Assembly (NCBI GenBank): GCA_903913865.1
Contig: CAIWMU010000142.1
Coordinates: 1-64,000, forward strand
Direction: 5' to 3'
Length of the DNA: 64,000 bases
Source of the DNA: an uncultured Verrucomicrobia subdivision 3 bacterium
Lineage (GTDB): Bacteria; Verrucomicrobiota; Verrucomicrobiia; Limisphaerales; UBA8199
Positions 1 through 8,973 of this stretch are shown piece by piece; the stretch's first letter is position 1; each line of letters opens with the position of its first letter. A model generated the notes under the pieces. It did no database searches. It was not told the DNA's origin and worked only from the letters and a program-made list of their open reading frames with translations. A program made the translations under genes and the position numbers.

Positions 1-25
1 GCTCGCTGCGCTCGCCTTCGCTCCG

Positions 26-46
26 CCTCACCCCGGAGGGGTAAGG
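26..46. terminator. Short GC-rich hairpin near the left edge
   Basis: An inverted repeat with ACCCC/GGGGT as its core and a three-base GGA turn, extended by CCT/AGG across one C-A mismatch. It could be the terminator of a gene lying left of the window, but there is no T-tract on either side. The stretch 1-209 holds no convincing gene. Confidence 0.3.
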
Positions 47-127
47 ACGGAGGGAAGAAAGACAAATTACAGAAAGCATCTTACACCGGCGAACGGAGGG
101 GGGGCATCAGGTCAAAAATGGTCAGGA

Positions 128-148
128 CGTTCGAATCGTTCGAATCGT
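128..148. repeat. 9-bp tandem repeat upstream of the flotillin gene
   Basis: The unit CGTTCGAAT occurs twice in direct succession, followed by a partial third copy (CGT). Each unit contains the palindrome TTCGAA. It lies about 60 bp upstream of the flotillin start, so it may be part of its control region; no function can be assigned from sequence. Confidence 0.5.
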
Positions 149-209
149 AGGCTCACAGTTTTATGTTGAACCGTGTCAGGTTGTCACCCACGAATCTACA
201 AAATAGACT

Positions 210-1724
210 ATGAATAGCATGTTTGCTGGTATCACAGAGCTCGGGACCGTCGCGGTGGCTGTTTTTGGCATTGTAACAGTCGTCATCGTTTTGATGGCGG
301 TCTGGGCCAGCCGTTACACGAAGGTGGGGCCGAATCAGGTGCTGATCGTTTCCGGTCGCAAACACACCTTTGCGGATCTGGATGGGACGGTTCAGTCCAG
401 AGGGTTTCGGGTCGTCAAAGGTGGTGGCACGTTCGTCATTCCGGTCATTGAGAAAGTGGATGTTCTGTCCCTGGAATTGTTGACCATTGATGTGAACACC
501 CCGGAGGTTTACACCAGCAAGGGAGTTCCGGTACGGGTCGATGGGGTGGCACAGATCAAGGTCAAGGGGGACGATGTATCCATAGCGACCTCCGCAGAAC
601 AATTCCTGAGCAAGGGCACCGAGGAGATCAAAAACATCGCGATGCAGACTCTCGAGGGCCATCTCAGGGCGATCCTTGGGACGATGACCGTGGAGGACAT
701 CTACCAGAACAGGGATGCATTCGCAGCGAAGGTTCAGGAGGTTGCGGCCGGGGATATGGCCAACATGGGGTTGGGGATCGTGAGTTTCACGATCCGTGAC
801 ATCCGTGACAATCAGGGATATTTGGAAGCTCTTGGCAAACCCCGTATTGCCCAGGTCAAACGGGATGCTCAGATTGCCCAGGCCGAGGCGGACCGGGATG
901 CCATGATTCGTTCAGCACAGGCAACGCAGGCGGGACAGGAAGCGAAGTTCGTGGCTGATTCAAAAATTGCTGAGGCACAGCGTGATTATCAGATGAACGT
1001 CGCCGTTTACCAGGCGAGCGTGAACCAGCGGAAGGCCGAGGCGGATCTCGCCTATGACCTGCAGAAATTCAAGACCGGCCAGTTGGTGAAAGCCGAGGAG
1101 GTTCAGGTCAACATCATCGAAAAGCAGAAGCAAATTGAGCTGCAACAGCAGGAAATCCTCCGGCGCCAGAAGGAACTGGAAGCCAATGTTCAAAAGCCGG
1201 CGGATGCCGAGCGCTATCGCGTTGAAACCCTGGCAAATGCCCGAAAGTTCCAGCTGGAGGCGGAAGCCTCTGGCGCGGCCGCCGCTTCGAAGGCAACTGG
1301 TTTTGCAAACGCGGATGTAACAAAGGCCACCGGCATCGCTGAAGCGGAAGCTCAGAAAGCCAAGGGCTTGGCGGAGGCAACAATTATTGAGGCACAGGGA
1401 AAAGCAACTGCCGAAGCCATGCGCATGAAGGCCCAATCCTTCAAGGAATACAACGAGGCGGCAGTGGTGGAAATGATCATTCGTGTCCTTCCGGAGGTCG
1501 CAGGCAAGATCAGCGAGCCTCTTTCGAAGATGGAGAAGATGATCATCATCAATTCCGGATCCGGGCCCGGGGGTGGCGCCAGCAAATTGACCGGGGATGT
1601 GGCTCAGATTCTGTCACAACTGCCGCCGGTCGTTGAGGGGCTCACTGGCATCAAGCTCTCCAGCCTTCTGGAAAAGTTGCCTGGATTCAAGTCGGGTGCG
1701 GATGGTGGGACTCCTAAAACTTAG
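210..1724 (+). CDS. Flotillin-like SPFH/band 7 membrane scaffold protein
   Basis: A flotillin homologue (FloT/YuaG type), a membrane-bound scaffold protein that in bacteria organises fluid membrane microdomains. One N-terminal transmembrane segment (about residues 12-34) is followed by an SPFH/PHB domain (to about 215) and a long Ala/Glu/Lys-rich coiled coil (about 215-420) with recurring A-x-A-x-G/E patterns typical of flotillins. The C-terminus is Gly-rich and then hydrophobic/amphipathic. Length (504 aa) fits the family. No NfeD-type partner protein lies next to it; the carbonic anhydrase follows after 52 bp on the same strand and may be cotranscribed. No good Shine-Dalgarno sequence is visible before the start. 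Confidence 0.93.
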   Translation: MNSMFAGITELGTVAVAVFGIVTVVIVLMAVWASRYTKVGPNQVLIVSGRKHTFADLDGTVQSRGFRVVKGGGTFVIPVIEKVDVLSLELLTIDVNTPEVYTSKGVPVRVDGVAQIKVKGDDVSIATSAEQFLSKGTEEIKNIAMQTLEGHLRAILGTMTVEDIYQNRDAFAAKVQEVAAGDMANMGLGIVSFTIRDIRDNQGYLEALGKPRIAQVKRDAQIAQAEADRDAMIRSAQATQAGQEAKFVADSKIAEAQRDYQMNVAVYQASVNQRKAEADLAYDLQKFKTGQLVKAEEVQVNIIEKQKQIELQQQEILRRQKELEANVQKPADAERYRVETLANARKFQLEAEASGAAAASKATGFANADVTKATGIAEAEAQKAKGLAEATIIEAQGKATAEAMRMKAQSFKEYNEAAVVEMIIRVLPEVAGKISEPLSKMEKMIIINSGSGPGGGASKLTGDVAQILSQLPPVVEGLTGIKLSSLLEKLPGFKSGADGGTPKT

Positions 1725-1776
1725 CTTGGAGATAAACTCAGAGGTTGCTCTTTGGCCTTGGAGTTGATCGGTCATT

Positions 1777-2649
1777 ATGCGCCTTTTCGAAGCCATCATA
1801 GCTGCAAACCACCGGGCTTTGGCCGGCGATACGACTGCTGGATTGCATCCGTCTGAATTTGCTGATGAACTCCCCATCATCGCCCTGACATGCATAGATG
1901 TCCGCTTGAATGCTCTTCTTCCGGCTGTGTTGGGAATTCCAGAAGGGGACTTCATCTGGCTCAGAAATGCGGGGAATATCATCACAAGCCCTCTGAGCAG
2001 CACGATGCGTTCGTTGGCTTTGGCTTGCGCCATCAAGGGAGGGAAGGAGATTGCCATCATCGGGCATTCCGATTGTCAGGTAGGGAAGACCGGCACCATG
2101 GAGTTGCTGGATCGATTCCATTCGTTAGGGATTGAGCGGCATTCCCTCCCTGAGAATCTTTCCGAGTTCTTTGGCAACTTCGGCAGTGATCGCCAAAATG
2201 TGATCCGTTCGACTGACATCGCCAGAAACAGCCCTTTGATCAGCCCGAAAATGGCGGTGCATGGATTGCTTGTGGATGTCTCTACGGGGAAGTTGGAATG
2301 GCTCGTGAATGGCTATGAGACCCCTACGGCAGCTGCAGTCAGGTCGCACGAGGTGGGGCACTCCGGCGGACAGACCATCGGAGTCTCAAAATCCATGGCC
2401 GATTTTCAAATCGGAGAAATGAAGTTTCCTCAGGCGAAGATCGGCGAGTCCAATTTGGGGGCGGGTGCATGGCTTGCGGAAAAGCTGCACACTGCCGAGA
2501 TTCACACTCCGGGCCCGGGCGCAGGCTCGGAGCATCCTCCCGTGCTGAACAAGCCGCCACATCCCGGACCCGTGGCACACCACCCCGCGACGGCAGTGAG
2601 GGTTTTGCCACCCCAATTGGGCGCCCGCATCCGACCGAAGGGGAAGTAG
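1777..2649 (+). CDS. Beta-class carbonic anhydrase
   Basis: Zinc enzyme interconverting CO2 and bicarbonate. The beta-class motifs are complete: CIDVR (Cys39, Asp41, Arg43) and HSDC (His97, Cys100) supply the zinc ligands and the Asp/Arg dyad. About residues 1-200 form the catalytic domain. The last ~60 residues are Pro/His/Gly-rich low-complexity sequence that is not part of the usual fold and is probably a disordered tail. It lies 52 bp after the flotillin gene and could share its transcript. An alternative is a carbonic-anhydrase-related protein with other activity, but the intact metal site argues for true CA. Confidence 0.88.
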   Translation: MRLFEAIIAANHRALAGDTTAGLHPSEFADELPIIALTCIDVRLNALLPAVLGIPEGDFIWLRNAGNIITSPLSSTMRSLALACAIKGGKEIAIIGHSDCQVGKTGTMELLDRFHSLGIERHSLPENLSEFFGNFGSDRQNVIRSTDIARNSPLISPKMAVHGLLVDVSTGKLEWLVNGYETPTAAAVRSHEVGHSGGQTIGVSKSMADFQIGEMKFPQAKIGESNLGAGAWLAEKLHTAEIHTPGPGAGSEHPPVLNKPPHPGPVAHHPATAVRVLPPQLGARIRPKGK

Positions 2650-2732
2650 GTGTTCAGGGATTGCTCCGGGGGGGCCTCCAACGATTGGCTTGTGATCTTC
2701 CCGGCATTCGTGAAGGATGAAAGCGCGTGATC

Positions 2733-2747
2733 GTCCGATGATCGGAC
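2733..2747. promoter_or_regulatory. Perfect 15-bp palindrome upstream of the LD-carboxypeptidase gene
   Basis: GTCCGAT-G-ATCGGAC is a perfect inverted repeat of two 7-bp arms around one central base, ending 17 bp before the preferred start codon at 2765. Position and symmetry suit an operator or a 5'-leader element; no matching regulator is known from the window. Confidence 0.35.
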
Positions 2748-2764
2748 ACCATGCGTGCTCGTTC

Positions 2765-3769
2765 ATGAAGTTACAGAAACCCAATCATTTAGGTCCCGGG
2801 GATACAATCGGCATAGTTGCTCCTTCCAGTGCCCCTCCGGATCCCAAAGCTATTGATCGTTCGGTTGCCACTTTGGAGGCGCTGGGCTTCAAGGTTCGTT
2901 TGGCCCGGAATGTTCGAAAGCGCCATGGATTCCTGGCGGGATCAGACCGGGAGCGGGCTGCCGATTTGATGCAGATGTTCCAGGATCGAAAAGTTCAGGC
3001 CATTCTATGCGTGCGCGGTGGATACGGATCTGGCAGGTTGCTGGGCTTGCTGGATTATCAGGCCATAACCGAAAACCCGAAAATATTTGTCGGCTACAGC
3101 GACATTACCGCGCTTCATTGCGCGCTTTTGGTGAAATCGGGGTTGGTCACTTTCCATGGTCCCATGTTGAACTCGGATCTCAATAAGGAGGATGTCCCGC
3201 CCTTCACCACGGAGAGTTTGCTCCGCACATTAATGAGGCCCTTTCCCTCAGGCAGCATCATGCAGGGGTTGGATTCGGGGGGGCTGCAGACAGGTGGTCG
3301 GAAGCGTGGCCGGAAGGTGGAGAAGATTGCACCCATCAGCTTTCGGAAAGGGAAGGCATCCGGCCCCCTGATCGGAGGGAATATCACTTTGTTGTGCACG
3401 CTGCTTGGCACCCCATACTTGCCCAGTTTGAAAGGATCAATCTTGTTCTTCGAGGATCTGGATGAATTACCCTACCGATTCGACCGAATGCTCACCCATT
3501 TGCTGAATGCCGGGGTGCTTGATCAAGTTGCCGGGGTTGCTGTGGGTATCAACAAGAACTGCGAGGAAGTCAAGAAGCCGGGTAGCGTGGAATATCGGCA
3601 GACTCTCGACGACGTTATCAGGGAGCGGTTGGTTCCGCTCGGTGTGCCGGTAGTTTCAGGTCTTCCATTTGGACATATCCCTCTCAATGCCACCCTTCCG
3701 ATAGGGGTGAATGCCACTCTGGATGCCAACCGTGGCGATCTCGTCATCACCGAATCCGCAGTTCTCTGA
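2765..3769 (+). CDS. LD-carboxypeptidase (peptidase family S66)
   Basis: Serine peptidase of the LdcA/MccF family, which removes the terminal D-Ala from murein tetrapeptides during peptidoglycan recycling, or cleaves microcin C-like compounds. The nucleophile motif GYSDITALH (Ser112), the EDLDE segment and the late GLPFGH motif (supplying Glu and His of the triad) are present. The ORF can be extended to 2717, but the ATG at 2765 gives the family-typical beginning (lysine-rich, then GDTIGIVAPSS), so I prefer it; this makes 334 aa, a normal length. No signal peptide, so cytoplasmic. It converges on the MFS gene, whose stop lies 16 bp beyond. Confidence 0.9.
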   Translation: MKLQKPNHLGPGDTIGIVAPSSAPPDPKAIDRSVATLEALGFKVRLARNVRKRHGFLAGSDRERAADLMQMFQDRKVQAILCVRGGYGSGRLLGLLDYQAITENPKIFVGYSDITALHCALLVKSGLVTFHGPMLNSDLNKEDVPPFTTESLLRTLMRPFPSGSIMQGLDSGGLQTGGRKRGRKVEKIAPISFRKGKASGPLIGGNITLLCTLLGTPYLPSLKGSILFFEDLDELPYRFDRMLTHLLNAGVLDQVAGVAVGINKNCEEVKKPGSVEYRQTLDDVIRERLVPLGVPVVSGLPFGHIPLNATLPIGVNATLDANRGDLVITESAVL

Positions 3770-3785
3770 TCGGGGGCTGCGGATC

Positions 3786-5264
3786 TTAAGTTCGGCCGGC
3801 TTCATCGACCCTGATATATTTTCGCAGCGCGAACAAGCCCACGGGTGCGACCGTGGTCGTAAGAGCAATGATCAACCAGAGCATCTGAGAGTTGCGCGGA
3901 CCCTGCTCAGGGCAAAACCAGGCGAGCATCCAGCCGGAGGTGCCTGCCACAAGAAGTTTGGCCCCGAAAAAAGGAAGATAGGACATGGACATGTAGGAGG
4001 CCTCCTGTCCCTTTGGGGCAATTGAGGCTGCGTATTCATAAAGGCGGGGTGAATAAACGGCTTCCCCGATGGAGAGGACCGTCACGAAGAGGAAGATCAT
4101 GACGTAGTAGGGATGGACTGTTCCAGTGAGACCAAGATATCCATGCCCAAGCCACTGGCCGAAAACACCGTCCGCGATGGGTGTAAACCAGGCCAGTGGT
4201 AGTGCCATGATGAACACAGAGGCGGCCGCCACCGCGCTCCCGATCGAAACCATACGGTAGGCTGAGATGCGCTGGCTGAATAATCCCACGAACGGAACCA
4301 GTAAAATGATCAGCATCGAATTGATGTTCCACAACTTCCCAATCGGAGCACCCGCCCCCAGTTCACGGATGCCGAATTTGGGGTAGGTGTAGTACATCTG
4401 GATGAAGATCAGCCTCACAAAGGCCGCGAGCGCCAGAAAGGCCAGAAACTTGTAGAAGCCCGGCTGTGCCCAGAGCCCGCGAAAGATCCTGATCGTATCA
4501 CGGATGGCATCCCTGCAGGTGTAGCAAAGAGCTCTGGCAAGGTTCTCACCGGGATATTTCGGCTTTTCCGGGTTGATGGTGACCCCCTGATCCGTCGCCT
4601 CCACGCCGTCGCGCAGTCCAAAGTATATCAAGGGAAGCAGCACGATTTCGACAATCAGACTGACGAGAAACAGGGTGCGGTAGGTAGTCAACTGAACTCC
4701 CAGCCCCGGGACAGTGAACAAGCCGTGAGGCTCCCCAACTGTTTGCCTGACATAGTCGAAGATAAATCCTGCTATAAAAAACCCCACGTTCATCACAGCA
4801 TAAAAAATGGCGAATGCGATGGATCTTTGTGCCGTGGTAGAGTATCGGCGAACGGCCGCCACCAGCACAGGGGTTCCAAGCGCCTCCCCTGCGGCCAGCA
4901 GAAAAAGCCCGCCAGCGAGCACAAGCCACTTGGCGGTGCAAAACGTCAAAATGGCCCGGGAAACGACACAAATCCAAGCCCCCAGCAGAAACGCTTTTCG
5001 CAGTCCAATGGCATCCGTCAGGGAACCCACGAGCACGGTGAAAAGGGTCATTAACGCCGACCATCCGAAAACCAGATAGCCCGCGTGCACATCATCATAA
5101 CCCAGATCGTAGGAAAGCCAGAGAACCAGGGTAGAGTTGGCTATGCTATAGGCTAGAATGCCGATGAGTTTGACCGCGAAAGTGACCCAAAGCTCACGCA
5201 CCGCGCCGCAGAGCACGGTAAGACGACTCACCCAACCCGCTTGGGGATGATCACTGTCTGCCAT
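3786..5264 (-). CDS. MFS transporter with about 12 transmembrane segments
   Basis: A major facilitator superfamily permease of 492 aa. It shows alternating hydrophobic segments, the typical intracellular loop 2-3 signature near SLTDAIGLRKAFLLG, and a long central cytoplasmic loop. The overall pattern resembles the POT/proton-dependent peptide transporter side of the superfamily, but no diagnostic peptide-transporter motif was found, so the substrate is unassigned. The track begins at a GTG (5273); the ATG three codons in (5264) is preferred. The neighbouring LD-carboxypeptidase (murein peptides) is convergent and so not an operon partner. Confidence 0.8.
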   Translation of the reverse strand: MADSDHPQAGWVSRLTVLCGAVRELWVTFAVKLIGILAYSIANSTLVLWLSYDLGYDDVHAGYLVFGWSALMTLFTVLVGSLTDAIGLRKAFLLGAWICVVSRAILTFCTAKWLVLAGGLFLLAAGEALGTPVLVAAVRRYSTTAQRSIAFAIFYAVMNVGFFIAGFIFDYVRQTVGEPHGLFTVPGLGVQLTTYRTLFLVSLIVEIVLLPLIYFGLRDGVEATDQGVTINPEKPKYPGENLARALCYTCRDAIRDTIRIFRGLWAQPGFYKFLAFLALAAFVRLIFIQMYYTYPKFGIRELGAGAPIGKLWNINSMLIILLVPFVGLFSQRISAYRMVSIGSAVAAASVFIMALPLAWFTPIADGVFGQWLGHGYLGLTGTVHPYYVMIFLFVTVLSIGEAVYSPRLYEYAASIAPKGQEASYMSMSYLPFFGAKLLVAGTSGWMLAWFCPEQGPRNSQMLWLIIALTTTVAPVGLFALRKYIRVDEAGRT

Positions 5265-5622
5265 TGTCCCCACTAAACCCTATTGCGACTCCCACGTAAA
5301 GTCCGCATCAGTGCTTCAGCTACACTTTGTTGTGGGACGGGGCTCGATCCAATCGATGCCTCGGGCTTTCTCGCTGGTCAGCGGACCAAGAGTTGCTTTT
5401 GAAGGTGCGCCAATCTCAAAGGATGCAGGTGACTGCTGCTGCCATGATCGCAAGCAGACAGGCGGCGTAGAGAATCACAACCACCATGTCTTCCGTGAAG
5501 GAATCTGCAAGTTCTTTGCTCAACCAGGTTGCATTCATACAAGTCTCCTATGGTAAGTTACCACTTCAACCCGAGGGCGCAAGTAGTTACATGCAACTTT
5601 GCAGATTTATAAATAAGTAATG
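5265..5622. other. Gap between MFS and clpB genes; holds one 40-residue ORF
   Basis: Apart from the short ORF at 5416-5538 (listed separately) I see no gene here. The 81-aa plus-strand ORF (5311-5556) is the antisense shadow of that ORF. No RNA gene or clear terminator was recognised. Confidence 0.5.
5416..5538 (-). CDS. Putative 40-residue single-span membrane protein (below ORF-track cutoff)
   Basis: Reading the minus strand from the ATG at 5538 gives 40 codons ending in TGA: a polar N-terminus (MNATWLSKELADSFTED) followed by a ~20-residue hydrophobic segment (VVVILYAACLLAIMAAAV) that runs almost to the end. A strong Shine-Dalgarno AGGAG lies six bases before the ATG, one of the best in the window, which is the main support. 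It sits alone between the MFS transporter and clpB, both on the same strand. No family recognised; possibly a small accessory subunit of a membrane complex or a stress-related small protein. Confidence 0.5.
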   Translation of the reverse strand: MNATWLSKELADSFTEDMVVVILYAACLLAIMAAAVTCIL

Positions 5623-8244
5623 TTAAGCTTGATTATCCTGTGGCAACTTGCTGAACTTGATTTCCCCATGTTTCCCAAGGGCGGTGATCTTGTCACCCGG
5701 TCCGAAGTCGCCCTGAAGCAACTGTGTTGCAAGGGGGTCGAGCAACAGATCCTGAATGGCCCGTTTGAGAGGGCGGGCGCCGAATTGGGGATCAAAGCCA
5801 TCCTTTGCAATAATCTGTCGGGCGGCAGCGTCTGTTTCGAGGGTGATTTGCTGGGCAGCCAGACGATGATCCAGCTGTTTCAGCTGGATATCAACAATCT
5901 TTGAGATGTGCTTTTCGCTCAGGCTTTGGAAGATGATCGTGTCATCAATGCGGTTCAGGAATTCGGGACGGAAATGGGCCCTGAGTTCCGCCCGCACCAG
6001 TCTTTCCATATCCCTGATGTCATTTGTTCCAGTCTTCTGGTCCTCGTAGAAACCTTGAATGATGGGTGAACCGATGTTGCTGGTTAGAATGATGATCGTG
6101 TTCTTGAAATCAACCGTCCGACCCTGACCGTCTGTGAGTCGTCCATCATCCAGCACCTGAAGGAGCACGTTGAACACATCATGGTGCGCCTTCTCGATTT
6201 CATCGAACAGGACCACAGTATAGGGATGTCTGCGGACGGCCTCACTGAGTTGACCGCCCTCATCGTAGCCCACATAACCTGGAGGGGCACCAATGAGGCG
6301 GGACACGGAATGCTTCTCCATGTACTCGCTCATGTCGATTCGGACCATGGCATTCTCATCGTCGAACAGGAACTCTGCGAGTGCCCTCGCCGTCTCCGTT
6401 TTTCCGACCCCGGTGGGGCCCAAAAAGATGAATGACCCAACCGGGCGGTTAGGATCCTGAAGTCCTGATCGGGATCGCCGGACCGCGTTGGATACGGCCC
6501 GGATGGCGGCGTCCTGCCCGACTACCCGCAACTCCATTCGATCCTCCATCTTTACCAGTTTTTCCCTCTCACTCTCCAGCATGCGTGTGACAGGGATCCC
6601 TGTCCAGGCCGCCACGACCTGGGCGATCTCCTCTCCCGAAACTTCCTGATGCAGCAATCGTTTGTCCTCAGGTTTTTCACGAAGGCTCAGTTCGGCCGCA
6701 GCCAGCTTCTTTTGCAGATCAGGGATCCGCCCATACTGGAGTTGGGCTGCGAGGTTCAGATCGTTCTGGCGTTGGGCACCTTCCAATTCGGTCTTGGCAT
6801 CCTCCAACTGGCTGTTGATGATGCTTACAGCATTTATGGCGGCCTTTTCGTTCTGCCATCGGGCCTTGAGCCGGCTTGTCTCCTCTTTGAGGTTCGCAAG
6901 ATCCTTCTCCACCTTGTGCAGCCGGTCGATTGAACCAGCATCCTTCTCCTTTCGCAAGGCGCTCTGTTCGATCTCGAGTTGCTGGATTTGTCTGTCCAGT
7001 TGGTCAATTTCAGTGGGCATGGAATCCAGCTCCATTCTCAGGCGGGACCCCGCCTCATCTATCAGATCGATGGCTTTGTCGGGGAGAAACCGGTCGGTGA
7101 TATAACGATGGGACAGGGTGGCGGCAGCCACGAGGGCGGCATCCTGGATACGGACGCCGTGGTGCACTTCATAGCGCTCTTTCAGCCCGCGAAGGATTGC
7201 GATTGTTGCCTCGACGGTGGGCTCGGCAACCGTCACAGGCTGGAACCGCCTCTCCAAAGCCGGGTCTTTCTCGATGTGTTTGCGATATTCATCCAGCGTG
7301 GTGGCCCCTATTGCACGCAGCTCGCCACGTGCCAATTGAGGCTTCATAATATTGGCGGCATCGGTTGCCCCCTCCGCCGCTCCGGCTCCGACCAGTGTGT
7401 GAAGCTCATCGATGAACAGGACGATTTTGCCCTCGCTGGATACAATCTCCTTCAGAAAGGCCTTCAGGCGGTCCTCAAATTCCCCCCTGTATTTTGCTCC
7501 TGCGATCATCGCCCCAAGATCCATCGAGATCAGGCGCTTGTTCTTCAAAGACTCAGGAACATCGCCACTGACCATCCGCCTTGCCAGTCCCTCAGCGATT
7601 GCTGTCTTCCCCACACCCGGCTCACCGATCAGCACCGGATTGTTTTTTGTGCGGCGAGTCAGCACCTGCATCACTCGGCGGATCTCATCATCCCTGCCTA
7701 TCACAGGGTCGATTTTTCCCTGCCGTGCGAGGGCAGTCAGGTCGCGGCCGTATTTCTCAAGGGCTTGAAATTTATCCTCAGGGGTTGGGTCCACCACTCG
7801 CTGGTTCCCCCTCAGATCCGCGAGAGCGCGCAGGACGGCATCCCGCTTCACCCCCGCCTTCTGGAGTATTCGTTTGAGTGAGGAACCACCTGACTCCAGC
7901 AAGCCGAGGAGCAAATGCTCCGTGCTGATATAGTCATCCTTGAGTGCCTTTGCCTCCGATTCCGCTTTTCCCAGCGCATTTCGAAGATCGGCACCAATGA
8001 ACGGTTCCGCCGCAGATCCTTTCACCGTGTTACGGCGGGCGATTTCCCGCTCAAGATCCGATTTCAAGTTTGCGGGTTGGACTCCAACCTTCTCAAGCAG
8101 GTCAGGAATGAGGCTCTCCGTCTGCCCAAGCATGGCGAGGAGCATGTGCTCGCCGTCAACCTCCTGATGGGAGTGGGACTGGGCGATACCCTGAGCTGCC
8201 TGTAGTGCTTCCTGAGATTTTATTGTCAACCGATCAAATTGCAT
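5623..8244 (-). CDS. clpB: ATP-dependent disaggregase chaperone ClpB
   Basis: Hexameric Hsp100 AAA+ chaperone that extracts and refolds proteins from aggregates together with DnaK. The 873-aa protein has the N-terminal Clp repeat domain (about 1-145), AAA-1 with Walker A GEPGVGKT and Walker B VLFIDE (about 160-390), the coiled-coil M-domain (about 400-530) that distinguishes ClpB from ClpA/ClpC, and AAA-2 with Walker A GPTGVGKT (about 595-780), then the C-terminal small domain. Full length for the family. There is no Shine-Dalgarno sequence; a promoter lies immediately upstream (separate entry), suggesting a leaderless mRNA. Confidence 0.98.
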   Translation of the reverse strand: MQFDRLTIKSQEALQAAQGIAQSHSHQEVDGEHMLLAMLGQTESLIPDLLEKVGVQPANLKSDLEREIARRNTVKGSAAEPFIGADLRNALGKAESEAKALKDDYISTEHLLLGLLESGGSSLKRILQKAGVKRDAVLRALADLRGNQRVVDPTPEDKFQALEKYGRDLTALARQGKIDPVIGRDDEIRRVMQVLTRRTKNNPVLIGEPGVGKTAIAEGLARRMVSGDVPESLKNKRLISMDLGAMIAGAKYRGEFEDRLKAFLKEIVSSEGKIVLFIDELHTLVGAGAAEGATDAANIMKPQLARGELRAIGATTLDEYRKHIEKDPALERRFQPVTVAEPTVEATIAILRGLKERYEVHHGVRIQDAALVAAATLSHRYITDRFLPDKAIDLIDEAGSRLRMELDSMPTEIDQLDRQIQQLEIEQSALRKEKDAGSIDRLHKVEKDLANLKEETSRLKARWQNEKAAINAVSIINSQLEDAKTELEGAQRQNDLNLAAQLQYGRIPDLQKKLAAAELSLREKPEDKRLLHQEVSGEEIAQVVAAWTGIPVTRMLESEREKLVKMEDRMELRVVGQDAAIRAVSNAVRRSRSGLQDPNRPVGSFIFLGPTGVGKTETARALAEFLFDDENAMVRIDMSEYMEKHSVSRLIGAPPGYVGYDEGGQLSEAVRRHPYTVVLFDEIEKAHHDVFNVLLQVLDDGRLTDGQGRTVDFKNTIIILTSNIGSPIIQGFYEDQKTGTNDIRDMERLVRAELRAHFRPEFLNRIDDTIIFQSLSEKHISKIVDIQLKQLDHRLAAQQITLETDAAARQIIAKDGFDPQFGARPLKRAIQDLLLDPLATQLLQGDFGPGDKITALGKHGEIKFSKLPQDNQA

Positions 8245-8250
8245 AAGATA

Positions 8251-8278
8251 CTGATAGTGCCAAATTGACTCCAGTCAA
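8251..8278 (-). promoter_or_regulatory. Putative clpB promoter with TTGACT/AGTCAA palindrome
   Basis: On the minus strand a -35 TTGACT is followed after 16 bp by TATCAG, whose last base is 7 nt from the A of the clpB ATG, so transcription would begin at or next to the start codon. The -35 is half of an inverted repeat TTGACT-GG-AGTCAA. The arrangement CTTGAC...CTATCA also resembles alpha-proteobacterial RpoH-type heat-shock promoters; no CIRCE element is present. Inferred from sequence only. Confidence 0.45.
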
Positions 8279-8515
8279 GGGACAGAGTGGGAGTGGCAGG
8301 CTCAGCTTATTCGGATGCAGCCACCCCGATTACACATCTCAATCACGATCGCTTCAAAGGTCGCCCCGGCTTGCGATCTGCGGCGATCCTCCTGATTGCA
8401 GTGCGGGGATTTCGCGAACTCGTTGGTAGCTGGGATGCGCTCTAACCGGCCGGCTCCTGGATTTTCGAAAGGGGATTCAAGCTGAGCGATTAACTATTTC
8501 CCGTGACCTGCCGAT

Positions 8516-8848
8516 ATGGAGATGATGTTTCGATGCTGGACGGTCGTCATGTGTGTCTCGCTCCTCCTTGGATGTGGCGGGAAGCAGGCCCGTATGGAGA
8601 CGCCCGAAGATCCTGCTGGGCATCATCGTGAGCAGATCGCTGTTGCGCGTAGATTGCTCGAACAGCGGGAGAACTGGGCTGACAGGGCTGAGTGGGAGGT
8701 GCTGAAATCCGGGGATGGTTGGCAGGTTATTGCCTGGCGGGTTGAACACCCTGAGCGGAAGGGGCCCGACCGTTATCTGCCTTGGGGCTACTCTGTGATT
8801 GAGATCGATAGCAGGATGGTGACGGTGGGGTATCGTCGGAAGGGGTGA
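8516..8848 (+). CDS. Small putative lipoprotein, function unknown
   Basis: A 110-residue protein with a short lipoprotein signal: hydrophobic stretch ending in the lipobox LLLGC, which makes Cys20 the lipidated residue, followed by a mature part of about 90 residues. The mature sequence has a pattern (WQVIAWRV then a strand with IEIDSRMVTVGY) similar to small NTF2-like or PepSY-type beta folds, but this is not strong enough for a family assignment. Its stop overlaps a possible GTG start of the MiaE-like gene, so the two are likely cotranscribed. Confidence 0.6.
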   Translation: MEMMFRCWTVVMCVSLLLGCGGKQARMETPEDPAGHHREQIAVARRLLEQRENWADRAEWEVLKSGDGWQVIAWRVEHPERKGPDRYLPWGYSVIEIDSRMVTVGYRRKG

Positions 8849-8973
8849 CATGGTTGGGGCGCGATCAAATCGCTCCTGGACCAGAAAATGGGCGGAGATC
8901 GGCACCATGGATTGGGCTCCTTGCCAGAGGATTTTTGCCTTGCCTCCATCTGAATCCCCAACGATGTTCCCAC

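Noticed and set aside
6979-7881. 300-aa plus-strand ORF inside clpB
   Set aside because: Antisense shadow of clpB; no family, and clpB coding is unambiguous.
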